Made by a program: the position numbers and the translations under genes. 16,646 nucleotides of DNA, from assembly GCA_015680635.1 (NCBI GenBank), contig JAABOA010000275.1, positions 1-16,646 of the forward strand, in the 5' to 3' direction. This document shows, piece by piece, positions 8,394 to 16,646 of the stretch. The number at the start of each line of letters is the position of its first letter. The stretch's first letter is position 1. The notes below the pieces were generated by a model that saw nothing but the letters and a program-made list of their open reading frames with translations, was not told where the DNA came from and searched no databases. This stretch comes from Lunasporangiospora selenospora. Lineage: Eukaryota; Mortierellomycota; Mortierellomycetes; Mortierellales; Mortierellaceae.

Positions 8394-11300
8394 CTACAAA
8401 GATGCTGATGTTGATGGAAGGATGGGATCCTCAAGAATGGCCTTCTTTGTGGCATGTTGTTCACGCTCTTCTTCATCTACAATAAGCTAAGATACAAATT
8501 GGCAAACAGCCTGGTGATTAGTCTTTCCACGCAAATATGATAGAGGGATAGAGATTGGGTCCTGAACAATTTAGCTGTCTTACCTTTCGTTTCAAGGACG
8601 AGTGTTGTTCCTCAGAATCGGTCGCTGGACCAGTCATTTCATGGTCCACGACACCATCCGATACCAAAGGGATATCGTTCGATGCAGTTGAATCCCCTGT
8701 CTTTTGGTCCTGTGAAAGATACTCGCTCCTGTCCTCGATATGAAGCTCGTTCTTGACTTTTTCTTCCAATGGTTCATGCATTCCTTCCAAGTCAGGGGTG
8801 GGCGTGGAGGGAGCATCCACGGCGGCGGCGAAGGCGGCAACGGCGGCAGCGGCGGTAGCGGCGGCAGCGGCCACGGCAGCTGCTTCAGCCATGGCCATTT
8901 GACGTTGATTGGAGCGCAACATATCAGCATGGCAGGTCGCATGGTATATCTAAAGAAGTAGAATCCAGATTAAAAGTAACATAGTCAGAACCCCATCATA
9001 CGGCATCGACAATGCTCGTGTCAAAGAGTGTGGATTCCCCTTACCGTGCGGTTGACAACAATCGCATTCTTGTACGACCATTCCTCCTCAGCCTCGTTCC
9101 AAACTTTGATAAACTTTTCTTTACAAATAGAGCATCCCTTGGAGATGGCATTGGTTGCCTGAGCAGATGTCATCCTTTCTCCTGCTGTTAAAGCAGAATC
9201 GTCCCCATCCAAGTCGAGGTCATCATTTCCACCCTCCCTTCGAAGTTCCTCGATCAACGAAGTCTCGGAGACAATCTTTTCCTTGAGAGCAACCATCTCT
9301 TCTTGGAGCGCGAGCTCGTCCTTGCTGGCCATACCCTTGCCTACACCCGATCCAAAATCAAAGAATACAGGTTGCTGGCTTTGTCCAAGATCACTCTCTC
9401 GTGAGTGGATCCAGTCCTACGCACGCCAAAGCGTCAGGAAATAGAGAATTAAACAAGGACGAAATAAAGGTTGTTGAGTGTCCGAGATACTATCCATATT
9501 ATTTACATCCCATATCCTCGTTCATTAATATAAACCATCCCCTTCTTTTTTTTTGCTTCTTGTTTTTCTCTTACCTCTTCACTAACAAGCCAGCTTCGAG
9601 AATGACTCTTCTTTGCCTTGTCCTTCATACGACGGTTCTGGCGGAAATGCCAGTCCAAATGGGCATCCATTTTCTTTTGGGCATCCGCTGCCTGCGGGCA
9701 TCGGTAACCACACTGATTACACTGCAGTGGAGGAATACCATACATTACTTCGATTGCTTTGGGTCGCCGTCTATCCAAGATTCCACCAAAAGATAAAACA
9801 GAAAAAATTCAGTTAGAAACAAGGTGCGGCGGACCTAAACTATGGATTTCTCATACCGGCTCCTTATCCTAATCACTTACTTTTGGATATCTTGGCTCGT
9901 CAACTCGATCGTACCCAGGGACATAACATCCAACTCTCTTCCTGAAGCATCATCTTTCTGCTCCATCTTAGCACCTGGACTACCCTGGCTTGTGGTTGCT
10001 GTTGGCGTAACCTGTGGTGGAGTACCCATGCTCAAAGGAGAGGCGGCACCAAGCAACGGTGATTGAGACGCTCTGCTCATATTCACAGTGCTCTGAAGAA
10101 GCTGGTTGTTCAATGCTCCGTTCGGCCCGATCAATCCTGATTGCATCAGACTGGCAAAGAGCTCACTTGCTGCTGGGGCGGCCGTGACAGCTATGGGCAC
10201 AGCTGCCATAGGCGTCGGTGTCGGCATGGTTGAAGGAAGAGACATTGGCAAGGATAGCATAGGCATAGCTCCAGCGCCTGACATTTGCTGTGGCATGATA
10301 GGCATCGATGTTGGGAGCATGGGTGGAATCATGGACGACTGGGGCAGAATGGGGAACGGAGCACTGCCTGGGTGGACAGGAGGGAGTGGAGGTCTACCCA
10401 TAGAGGGTCCATAGATCGATGCAGGAGGCATTGGTGGTCCCTGTGGGAATGGAGGCATCATTGGATGGGATACAGCGCCAGTCGATAAGGGAAGCTGGTG
10501 CTGAAGTGGTTGCGGTCCCTGAGGTGGAGTAGGCACCATACCAAGAGGAGGCAACATTCCTGGCGCCGAGGGGATAATAGGCATTGAAGGAGGCATTGAA
10601 CCCTGGGGATACCCCGGTGCGACAGACGCAGCAGCGACTGGAGCCCAGAGCTGGGCTAGCTGCTGACGAATCATATTTGCATTCTCGGGCGTCAGCTGCG
10701 TTGTCTTGACGATAGACTCCAACTACTCGTTACGATGTTTGTAAATAGAAATAACGGTGTATATGATGAAAGCAATTGTCAATGAAATGAAAATAAATGA
10801 AGGCATGATGGGTCATGACACAAATTAGTGATGCGGATCAAATTGATTGTTCATCCATATTGCATCCTTTTCGACAAGGCAACGACCACCACCCTCAGAG
10901 CACAACGACAGTATCTGAAAGGGAAAACGTTTGGGTTTCTGTGGGCCTTCCAATGGGCCCACGTCACATTTGTTTCCTGAGCTGACTTTCCTATTCTTTT
11001 TCTTTTCCTTCTTTCCCCCCCCCCCTTTTTTTTTTCTCTTTTCTTTTGGGGGAGTTTTTTTCTTTGCATCTTGTCTTCATATCCTCTTTCCCTTTTTTTC
11101 TTCTTTTTCGTGTTCGTTTTCGTTTTCTTTTCTTTGCATTTTTATCAATGACAAAAAATGGCTAGGGACAAACACCCATCTCGGTCGAGGTCGACTAGCT
11201 TGTGAGGAAAAAGCGAATAGAAACTTGTGAACCTGGAATAAATACAAATACGCACCTTTTCAAGAATAGATACCTGTTTGGAATTGGCTTCGTCATGGGG

Positions 11301-13124
11301 ATTCACAATCATTGCCTGCTGCTTTTGAAGCATCAACAGCTGGATATCCTGCAAAAGAACATTATCTGGGCTTGGTTCCGATGGCGGAGGTCGGTTCATG
11401 GCGGCCTGGGGTGCGTTGCCGTACTTCTTGAGACCAAGGTTCAGAGGAGGATCAGCATTTATGTTGCGTATGTTCCCACACGATTTTTAGAGGGGCCCAA
11501 GAGTATAGACCAAGCAGATTGGCACAATGTAGGACACATTCAGTCACAGTGGTTGATTCAGAGAATTCCAATACAAAGAGAAGAAAGAAAAGAACATGTC
11601 AGAATCATTTCCCAAGCAAACGCGGAATAACAGAGAGTAATTAATAAAGATAGAAGGAGTAAAAGAGAAAAAAAATAGTCATGAAAAGGGAACAAGGGGT
11701 CCTTTCGGTCACTGCCACAACACAGGAGTCATAAAGTAGATAAATACAAAAAAGGAAAAATATGGCCATGAAAGAGAGATTGTCGAGTCAATTGCCTGTC
11801 CTGTCTAGTATGAACTATCTCCAGCATTGATATCCTGTGGAGCACGGCCTCTACACTTGATCCCGGCCATCCATTTCGCCGAACCCATTGCAGATATAAA
11901 AAAAAGGTCGAGACTCAAGCAAGAGGGTTCAAAGCAGGCGGTATGACCAAGCAGCACGAAGCCTCCATTAACCTCTGCCTTGACCTCTGCCTTGACCTCA
12001 GTCTTTTCTAACGCAAGGTCAGTATTGGATGGGAATGCGGATGATAGAGCCGCTGCATCCGAGGCTTGTCCATGTTAAAGAACTATGCGTAATGCTTGAG
12101 CTCCATAACATTTATTAAGGAAGCAAGAAAGCTCAGGGGTCCTGAAATGCAACAGTGTTGCCTCAGATACGGCCCTTGTATTCCGATGGCCGGGACTGCT
12201 GCTGGCTCATATCCTGCATTGCCACCAACTGACTGTAATCGTCCTCCCTCAAGAAGCGTGAATTATGAAGTTGAATTCTTCCAGACTTTCTGGACTGCAT
12301 AGTACAAATCAAGAAATGGGTAGTCCAGCCAGAATCGATGATCGTGGCTATTGGAGGCCAGCGATACGTCCAGGAAGAGAGAGACTGGTAGAGTCCTCCT
12401 ACCGAAAGGGCTATAGGAAATCAAAGGTAAAATAAAATGAAAAGTGGTGAGGTAGAATTATCCCGGGGCTTACCATATTGGGTCCTTGATTGAAATCCTG
12501 ACCGTAGTGAGGATTGCCATGCATATTCCCCGATTGATACTGCTGCTGACGAGGATTCTGTTGTTGACGTATCGATTGGACGCCACGCTCGATTCTAGTA
12601 ACAATTTCCCGAGAGAAGAGCTGATTGCTCCAGTTGGGCCAAGTTCCCAGCACTTTCTCAAAGCTGGCTCTTGTGCTGGCATCGACCACAGCGAACGCAT
12701 CCAGAAAGAGGCTAACAATCGTCCGTGAAAACAGATTCAGATACGGTCCTCCAACATTCTTGATGATTGAGTCAATCAAATAAAGAGTGGGTAGCTTTTG
12801 ATTCGGTGGAGCCTAGAATAATTCAATAAGTCACATCCCTGATTAGTCTCCTGCAGATGAAAGAGATGAAGGACAGATGAGAGATTGAAAGAAAGACATT
12901 GCTAATGACGATTCCAGACGTACAGTTCTCAAACGTTCTTCTATCGTCTGCACAATAACCTTGGACACAGAAATATTATCGCCTGCAGCGATGGTCAAAC
13001 TAGTAATAATTGGCTTGGAATTGAAGGTAAGAGTAGCCAGCTCATTACGGTACAACTGACGCACTTGAATGGGATCAACCGACTCCCGGTTGGATTCATT
13101 GGACTGCCCACCATAATACTGTTG

Positions 13125-13161
<37 letters not shown>

Positions 13162-13205
13162 TGCTGCGGATGTTGCCTTTGCTGATGCTGGAATTGCTGA
13201 TACAT
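8394..13205 (-). CDS. PCF11: Pre-mRNA cleavage and termination factor Pcf11
   Basis: Pcf11 is a subunit of cleavage factor IA. It binds the Ser2-phosphorylated RNA polymerase II tail and Clp1, and couples 3' end cleavage to termination. Exons: 13205-12924, 12812-12474, 11426-11256, 10722-9881, 9770-9575, 9416-9045, 8949-8584, 8486-8394; 886 residues. After a Gln run (about 14-29), a CTD-interacting domain spans about 48-175, with the conserved D108-S-I-I-K-N-V-G motif. A Pro/Met-rich middle follows, with the motif ELFASLMQSGLI. Zinc finger 1 (C562, C565, H582, H586) comes after YGIPPLQC. The SRSWLVSEEDWI segment is the probable Clp1 contact. Zinc finger 2 (C705, C708, H737, C740) is followed by an Ala-rich run (753-778) and an acidic tail. 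The last exon (30 codons plus stop, starting LIVDEEEREQ) is short and was located by a GTAAGA donor, an ACTAAT branch and a CTTAG acceptor. The exon 3 acceptor (11427) is the weakest junction; one further downstream would drop a few residues. Confidence 0.93.
10723..11255 (-). other. PCF11 intron 3, with long purine/pyrimidine and homopolymer tracts
   Basis: This 533-nt intron has donor AAG|GTGCGT and acceptor GAGTAG before TTGGAGTC. Between about 10990 and 11140 the plus strand is almost entirely C/T, including C11 then T10 at 11015-11035. In the PCF11 transcript this reads A10G11. No RNA gene or coding segment was recognised. Confidence 0.75.
11427..12473 (-). other. Unusually long intron of PCF11, directly after the CID exons
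   Basis: This 1,047-nt intron is two to ten times longer than the others here. The donor is ATG|GTAAGC at 12473. The chosen acceptor is CTCAAG at 11427, with a GCTGAT branch match about 26 nt upstream. Reading through the donor adds about twenty residues before a stop at 12411-12413. An AATAAA hexamer (12116-12111) lies about 300 nt further on. A second good acceptor (TTTCCTATAG, ending at 12411) lies 63 nt into the intron; splicing there gives a stop after three codons. A minus-strand open frame with no start at its upstream end covers 12074-11805. I found no exon chain joining these to the rest of PCF11 in frame. Confidence 0.65.
11972..12000. repeat. Short tandem repeat, 12-bp unit
   Basis: Unit cctctgccttga occurs twice in full and then partially. 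On the minus strand it reads as repeated Lys-Ala-Glu-Val codons in the unassigned open frame of the long PCF11 intron. Confidence 0.8.
13120..13167. repeat. CAG/CTG triplet run encoding the Pcf11 polyglutamine tract
   Basis: About sixteen consecutive Gln codons lie near the Pcf11 N-terminus, just before the CID, mostly CAG with some CAA interruptions on the minus strand. The length is likely variable between strains. Confidence 0.85.
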
Positions 13206-13536
13206 AGCGAAGAAAAAAAGCGTTGGCCAGCAGCTTGTTCCGAATGAACCTTTAGGCGAATGAAGATCTTGTCTGATCTACGGCTGGACGGTGAGAATGA
13301 AAGACGAATGGACTTGAGGGAATAGACAGAGAGTGAGACGAGATGATCGTGAAAATGTCTAATATATCGATTGATGAGAAGGATTAATGCTGGCACAAAT
13401 GATGGTTTGCAAAAAACTTAAGAGCACATGGACAGAGCAGGAAAGGCAGGCGATTCCCTTCCAAGCCACCTGACCATTGCTAGCTCAAAGGACCCTCTGA
13501 AGAGGTGAATCCACATTCAGGTTAAAGATTAATCAG
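13206..13536. promoter_or_regulatory. Shared divergent promoter region of PCF11 and FTA4
   Basis: This 331-bp gap separates the two start codons. PCF11 runs left and the Fta4-family gene runs right, so both promoters and leaders must fit here. No clear TATA box or other motif was recognised, and no open frame in it looks real. Confidence 0.65.
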
Positions 13537-14818
13537 ATGGCCTCAGTAACGAGCTCCCAGACAGGTCAAGCGCGCTATTACCATGACAAAAAGAACTTTA
13601 TTGCTGCCCAAATCCGCCTTCTTGAAGCCTCTGCTCAACTTCCTTCTGATTGGCGTCGTGGACGACCAAGACTTAATGACAAAGGGGAAGAGCTAAGCAG
13701 TATCCCAGACTCCGTAGTCTCTTCGGTTATGTCCAAACGTGGGTTGCATATTTTCCTTACTTCTAGTATTCTTTCTCTGAGTCTCAGCTCCGTGTTCTCC
13801 TTGTTATTGACGCTTGCCTTCTATTCTTCCCGATTTGATCCATGACGGATGTGTACCTGAACACTAGTCCACTCGGCTACTCTCAAATCGCAACGATTGC
13901 TATTCAACAACCAATCTATCAGGCAACTCCTTGAACAACTCGAAGCCAACCAACATGAATTAAGACGGAAGGCAAGACAAGGCGGTATTATCATTCGGAC
14001 TAAATCGAAACCTGAGATTCTTAATACAGATTGGATCGATATGTTTCCAGTGACATGGGAGTATGGCCAGCGATGCAACGAAGTGGACTCATTGCCATCA
14101 GCTTCCACCACAGCGGAAAGGAATATATCTGCGGGATCAGAGGATCCGACAGTTGATGAAGCACTGGTACAAAAGTACTCTAACATCAGGTCCAAGGTTG
14201 TGGCGCTTCAAGAAAAGCATCAATCTTTACAGGACAAACATGACTATTACATGGTACTCTACTGTCAACTTATGATTCACTATCAATTATCGCATTTGGA
14301 GCAATCGACAGGCATAAATAACATTGATGGTTGCAACATCCATTTTTAGACACTATGGAGCGAGATCAAGAGATTAGACGCTGGAGAGATTCAGAGGAAT
14401 ATATTGTCGCACAACTCTCCGGTTATCAAGGAGCTAGAGAAAACGAGAGCACTATGTATGTCCCACTGAGTGGCCTAAGAACACACAGCGACGTCCATTC
14501 TCCGGCATATACAGAGATTTTCGGAAGTGTAACAATCTTTAAACCTTTTTACCCATGTAGTACCAAAGATTATTAGGATTCTGAGCATAAGAAAGAGTGC
14601 CATGATCGCTAAGCGGAAATCTTTATCCGAGATGGAGAACCCAGGTAATTCTTGATTATCTCATAGTAACCGTCGTCCGCTCTCACACCAAGCTCCTTTT
14701 TTAAAAAAAAAACTAATACAAACACCTTTCTTTGAGTATAGAATTGCCAGGTCTTAGCAAACGGCCTCGATTGGACCCTTCTAGCTCATTGGACGCTTTG
14801 AAAGACCTCCTGGATTAA
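13537..14818 (+). CDS. FTA4: Kinetochore protein of the Fta4 (Sim4 complex / CCAN) family
   Basis: Fta4 proteins belong to the inner kinetochore Sim4/CCAN complex, which holds centromeric nucleosomes and links them to the outer kinetochore. Exons: 13537-13738, 13868-14253, 14350-14455, 14561-14644, 14742-14818; 284 residues, all junctions in phase. Family features in order are an N-terminal helix with FIAAQIRLLEASAQLPSDW; a second helical block, TLKSQRLLFNNQSIRQLLEQ, across the first intron; a coiled-coil-like region (SKVVALQEKHQSLQDKHDYY); and the signature IQRNILSHNSPVIKELEKTR followed by ALLPKI, resembling the IQpNL...ELekmRmLL pattern of the family. The C-terminus has basic KRK and SKRPRL nuclear-type motifs. 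The start is the first ATG. The last three exons are too short to stand out as open frames. The family call comes from remembered patterns, so a profile search is needed. Pfam labels this family CENP-50, while orthology to yeast Nkp1 is also proposed. Confidence 0.75.
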
Positions 14819-15011
14819 TCGCCATCAGTCTACAGACCATTTCAACATAATGTACTATAAACAACCGCACCGACTGCTCCCAAGAGAGGCTAAAGTCATT
14901 CTTGACAATGATGCACATTTTTGCTTTACTTCCTGATTATGTCGCTTAAATTCTACATTATCCCCTGCCCTGCTTTCCGCGCAGCCTGTACAAGGCATTC
15001 CTATCCGATTT
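14819..15011. other. Tail-to-tail gap between FTA4 and CCT6
   Basis: This 193-nt segment lies between converging stop codons. No gene or canonical AATAAA on either strand was noticed. Both 3' ends must lie in or beyond it, so transcript overlap is likely. Confidence 0.6.
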
Positions 15012-16646
15012 TTATTCCATGTGGTTTTCCGACTTCAGAGAAGAGCGACCAGCTAGAGATTTACAGAAACGAACATGTAGAAATGGTTAGAAAATGTACT
15101 TTCTACTGCTTCAAGCCGCCTCAAGATTCAAGTACAAGAAATCACAACATACCTCTCATCATCTCATCCACAAGCAAGAAGTTAGTAGCGATCACAGAAG
15201 CGTTCTGAATCATGTTGCGGACAACTCTGTAGTTGTCCCAGATGCCCTCTGCAGAAGGATCCAAAGTCTCACCACTCTGAAGATCGACACCAACAACATG
15301 TCCATCCTCGTACTCCTCCTGCATGGTGACAAGAACATCCATGGGGTCGAAGCCTCCATTTGTGGCAAGGGTCTTGGGAATGACAAGGACGCCCTCTGCG
15401 AACGATGTAATACCAGCCTTTACACGGCCCTTAACGGAATCCTTGAACTTGAGAAGATGCGAGTGCAAAGCAACCTGGAAAGCGCCTGCGCCTGGTACTA
15501 CCATACCATCCTCCAATGCGTTCTTGACAGCACGAAGACCATCACGGATGGCATCCTTTGTCTGGTGGATAGTGTGGGGGTTGGGGCCTAATGAGTGAAG
15601 CACGGGCATTGAGTTAGATATGGGGGCAGGCGACTTGTTATATCGATTATGTGGGTGTTACATGTTACTAGAGTCATAACAAGCTTACCCTTGATCAAGA
15701 TGGTGGCAGACATGGGGTCCTTGACATCCTCGACAAACGTGAACTTGTCCTCGCCCAAAGTGTGCTCATAGATCAATCCAGCATATCCCAAGACATCGGG
15801 AGAAAGATCGTCAACCGAGTTCTGAGCAATGCCTCCGCAAATCAACTGCATACGCTCCATGTTTCTTCTCTTGGCACGGCGAAGAGCCAGAATGCCATTC
15901 TTTGCAAGGACATCGAGCGACAAGGGGTCAATACCCTTCTGGTTGATGATCACGAATCCCTTTCCAGAGTCTCCGCAGACCTGCTTCTTCAACTCGATAA
16001 CCTTCTTCAACTTCTCGTCCACGAACTTGCGCTCCGACTCGACCAACTTTGTACGCTGCTCTGCTGAGCTGTAGAAGAATCCAGAGTTGATTTCGCTCTT
16101 CTCGTACTCCAACGACACATTGAGGGTGAGCACAAATGCATCCTTGACGCGCTTGGGCATATCGGGGTGTCTTGCGCCGTGATCCATGACTAATCCACGA
16201 ATGAGACGAGTGTCGGTCTCATTCTTGTGCTGCATCGCCATAATCTCAACCATGTGCAAATCAATGGGCTCGTTCTCGCGGTAGATGGTCAGGACTGCAT
16301 CTACGACAGCCTCTGTGAGGGTATCGGCCAGTGCGCGGTGGACCTTGGTGCGAAGTGACGTGCGAGCAACCGACATGAGCAACTCACGGTCGATCTCCTT
16401 CTTAACGGCAAAAGCGTCCAAGAACTAGTTTTAAAGAAGCAAATTAGAAAGAGAAAGAGAAGGTAAGCGTCTGCTAGTCCAAGTACCTTTGGAGGAGACT
16501 ACGAGAAAAAGTTGCCCAGGTCTGTCTAGACTACGAGTCAGTCATTGAGGCAGCAAACAAACCTACGTTAAGTGACTCCTTCTTGGCAAGCTCGAATCCT
16601 TCTGTGATGATCCGAGGGTGAAGGCCCTCAGAAATGTGACGTTCGG
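15012..16646 (-). CDS. CCT6: Chaperonin-containing TCP-1 subunit zeta (CCT6), 5' end beyond the window
   Basis: One of eight paralogous subunits of the cytosolic CCT/TRiC chaperonin, which folds actin, tubulin and other proteins using ATP. Exons in the window: 16646-16567 (partial), 16424-15689, 15587-15153, 15052-15012; 429 residues, with roughly 110 N-terminal residues, including the GDGT ATP-binding motif, outside. Recognisable CCT6 blocks are [26 protein letters not shown], the [12 protein letters not shown] apical region, [28 protein letters not shown], the nucleotide-contact segment [10 protein letters not shown] and the C-terminal [17 protein letters not shown]. The last exon holds only 41 nt and is reached by a GTATGT donor and a CTCTAG acceptor; it restores the family ending RAGRSSLK, which the unspliced frame lacks. 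Introns are 142, 101 and 100 nt. Identification is very secure. Confidence 0.95.

Noticed and set aside
8267-8485. Plus-strand frame of 72 codons rich in Lys/Glu
   Set aside because: No ATG at its start, and it overlaps the last PCF11 exon and the purine-rich 3' flank.
11202-11630. Plus-strand frame of 142 codons
   Set aside because: It is antisense to PCF11 exon 3 and its flanking introns, has no coding character and no recognisable domain.
12096-12302. Plus-strand frame of 68 codons in the PCF11 intron
   Set aside because: Its stated start is not an ATG, composition is not protein-like, and no family is recognised.
12326-12410. Minus-strand frame ending in an aromatic-rich stretch (RFWLDYPFLDLYYAVQ) considered as an extra PCF11 exon
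   Set aside because: A splice from 12474 to 12410 puts PCF11 into another frame that stops after three codons, and about 60 open codons can occur by chance.
11427-12473. Small nucleolar RNA hosted in the long PCF11 intron
   Set aside because: Only weak partial C-box and D-box-like strings were seen, with no convincing pairing stem, so no RNA gene is claimed.

Overview
The window is nuclear DNA from a fungus. It carries five intron-bearing protein genes, all recognisable by family, with short spliceosomal introns (mostly 95-220 nt, GT...AG, several with CTAAC, ACTAAT or CTGAC branch sites). The proteins have long Ser/Pro/Gln/Ala low-complexity tails, and the non-coding DNA is full of homopolymer and triplet runs. 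The intron density and low-complexity style suggest an early-diverging lineage (Mortierellomycotina/Mucoromycota-like), but this is an impression and not proven by any marker here. I see no rRNA, tRNA, transposon, CRISPR array or prokaryotic feature.

Layout: (1) 297-3785, + strand, a C2H2 zinc-finger regulator with two separate finger pairs, the first of Mig1/CreA type; its two exons look like two genes unless one 147-nt intron is recognised. (2) 4428-8056, + strand, an RPD3/HDAC1-type class I histone deacetylase in eight exons, with a long low-complexity C-terminal tail. (3) 8394-13205, - strand, the cleavage/polyadenylation and termination factor Pcf11 in eight exons, with a complete CID, two zinc fingers and one unusually long (1,047 nt) intron after the CID. 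(4) 13537-14818, + strand, a kinetochore protein of the Fta4 (Sim4 complex/CCAN) family in five small exons. (5) 15012-16646, - strand, the C-terminal four fifths of chaperonin subunit CCT6 (TCP-1 zeta), running off the right edge.

The deacetylase and PCF11 converge tail to tail across 337 nt. PCF11 and FTA4 diverge from a 331-bp shared promoter. FTA4 and CCT6 converge across 193 nt. The genes do not form a pathway: it is a compact housekeeping/regulatory neighbourhood. A glucose-repressor-like zinc-finger protein can in principle recruit a Rpd3-type deacetylase, but their adjacency is not evidence for that.

Exon boundaries were worked out by hand from splice signals, reading phase and protein family continuity. 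Every junction given preserves the frame. The least certain points are the first (24 nt) exon of the deacetylase and the acceptor after the long PCF11 intron. I found no clear new biological system. The points most worth a second look are the long PCF11 intron (possible autoregulatory early polyadenylation), the two-pair zinc-finger architecture, a palindrome upstream of that regulator, and an identical A10G11 tract in two transcription units.
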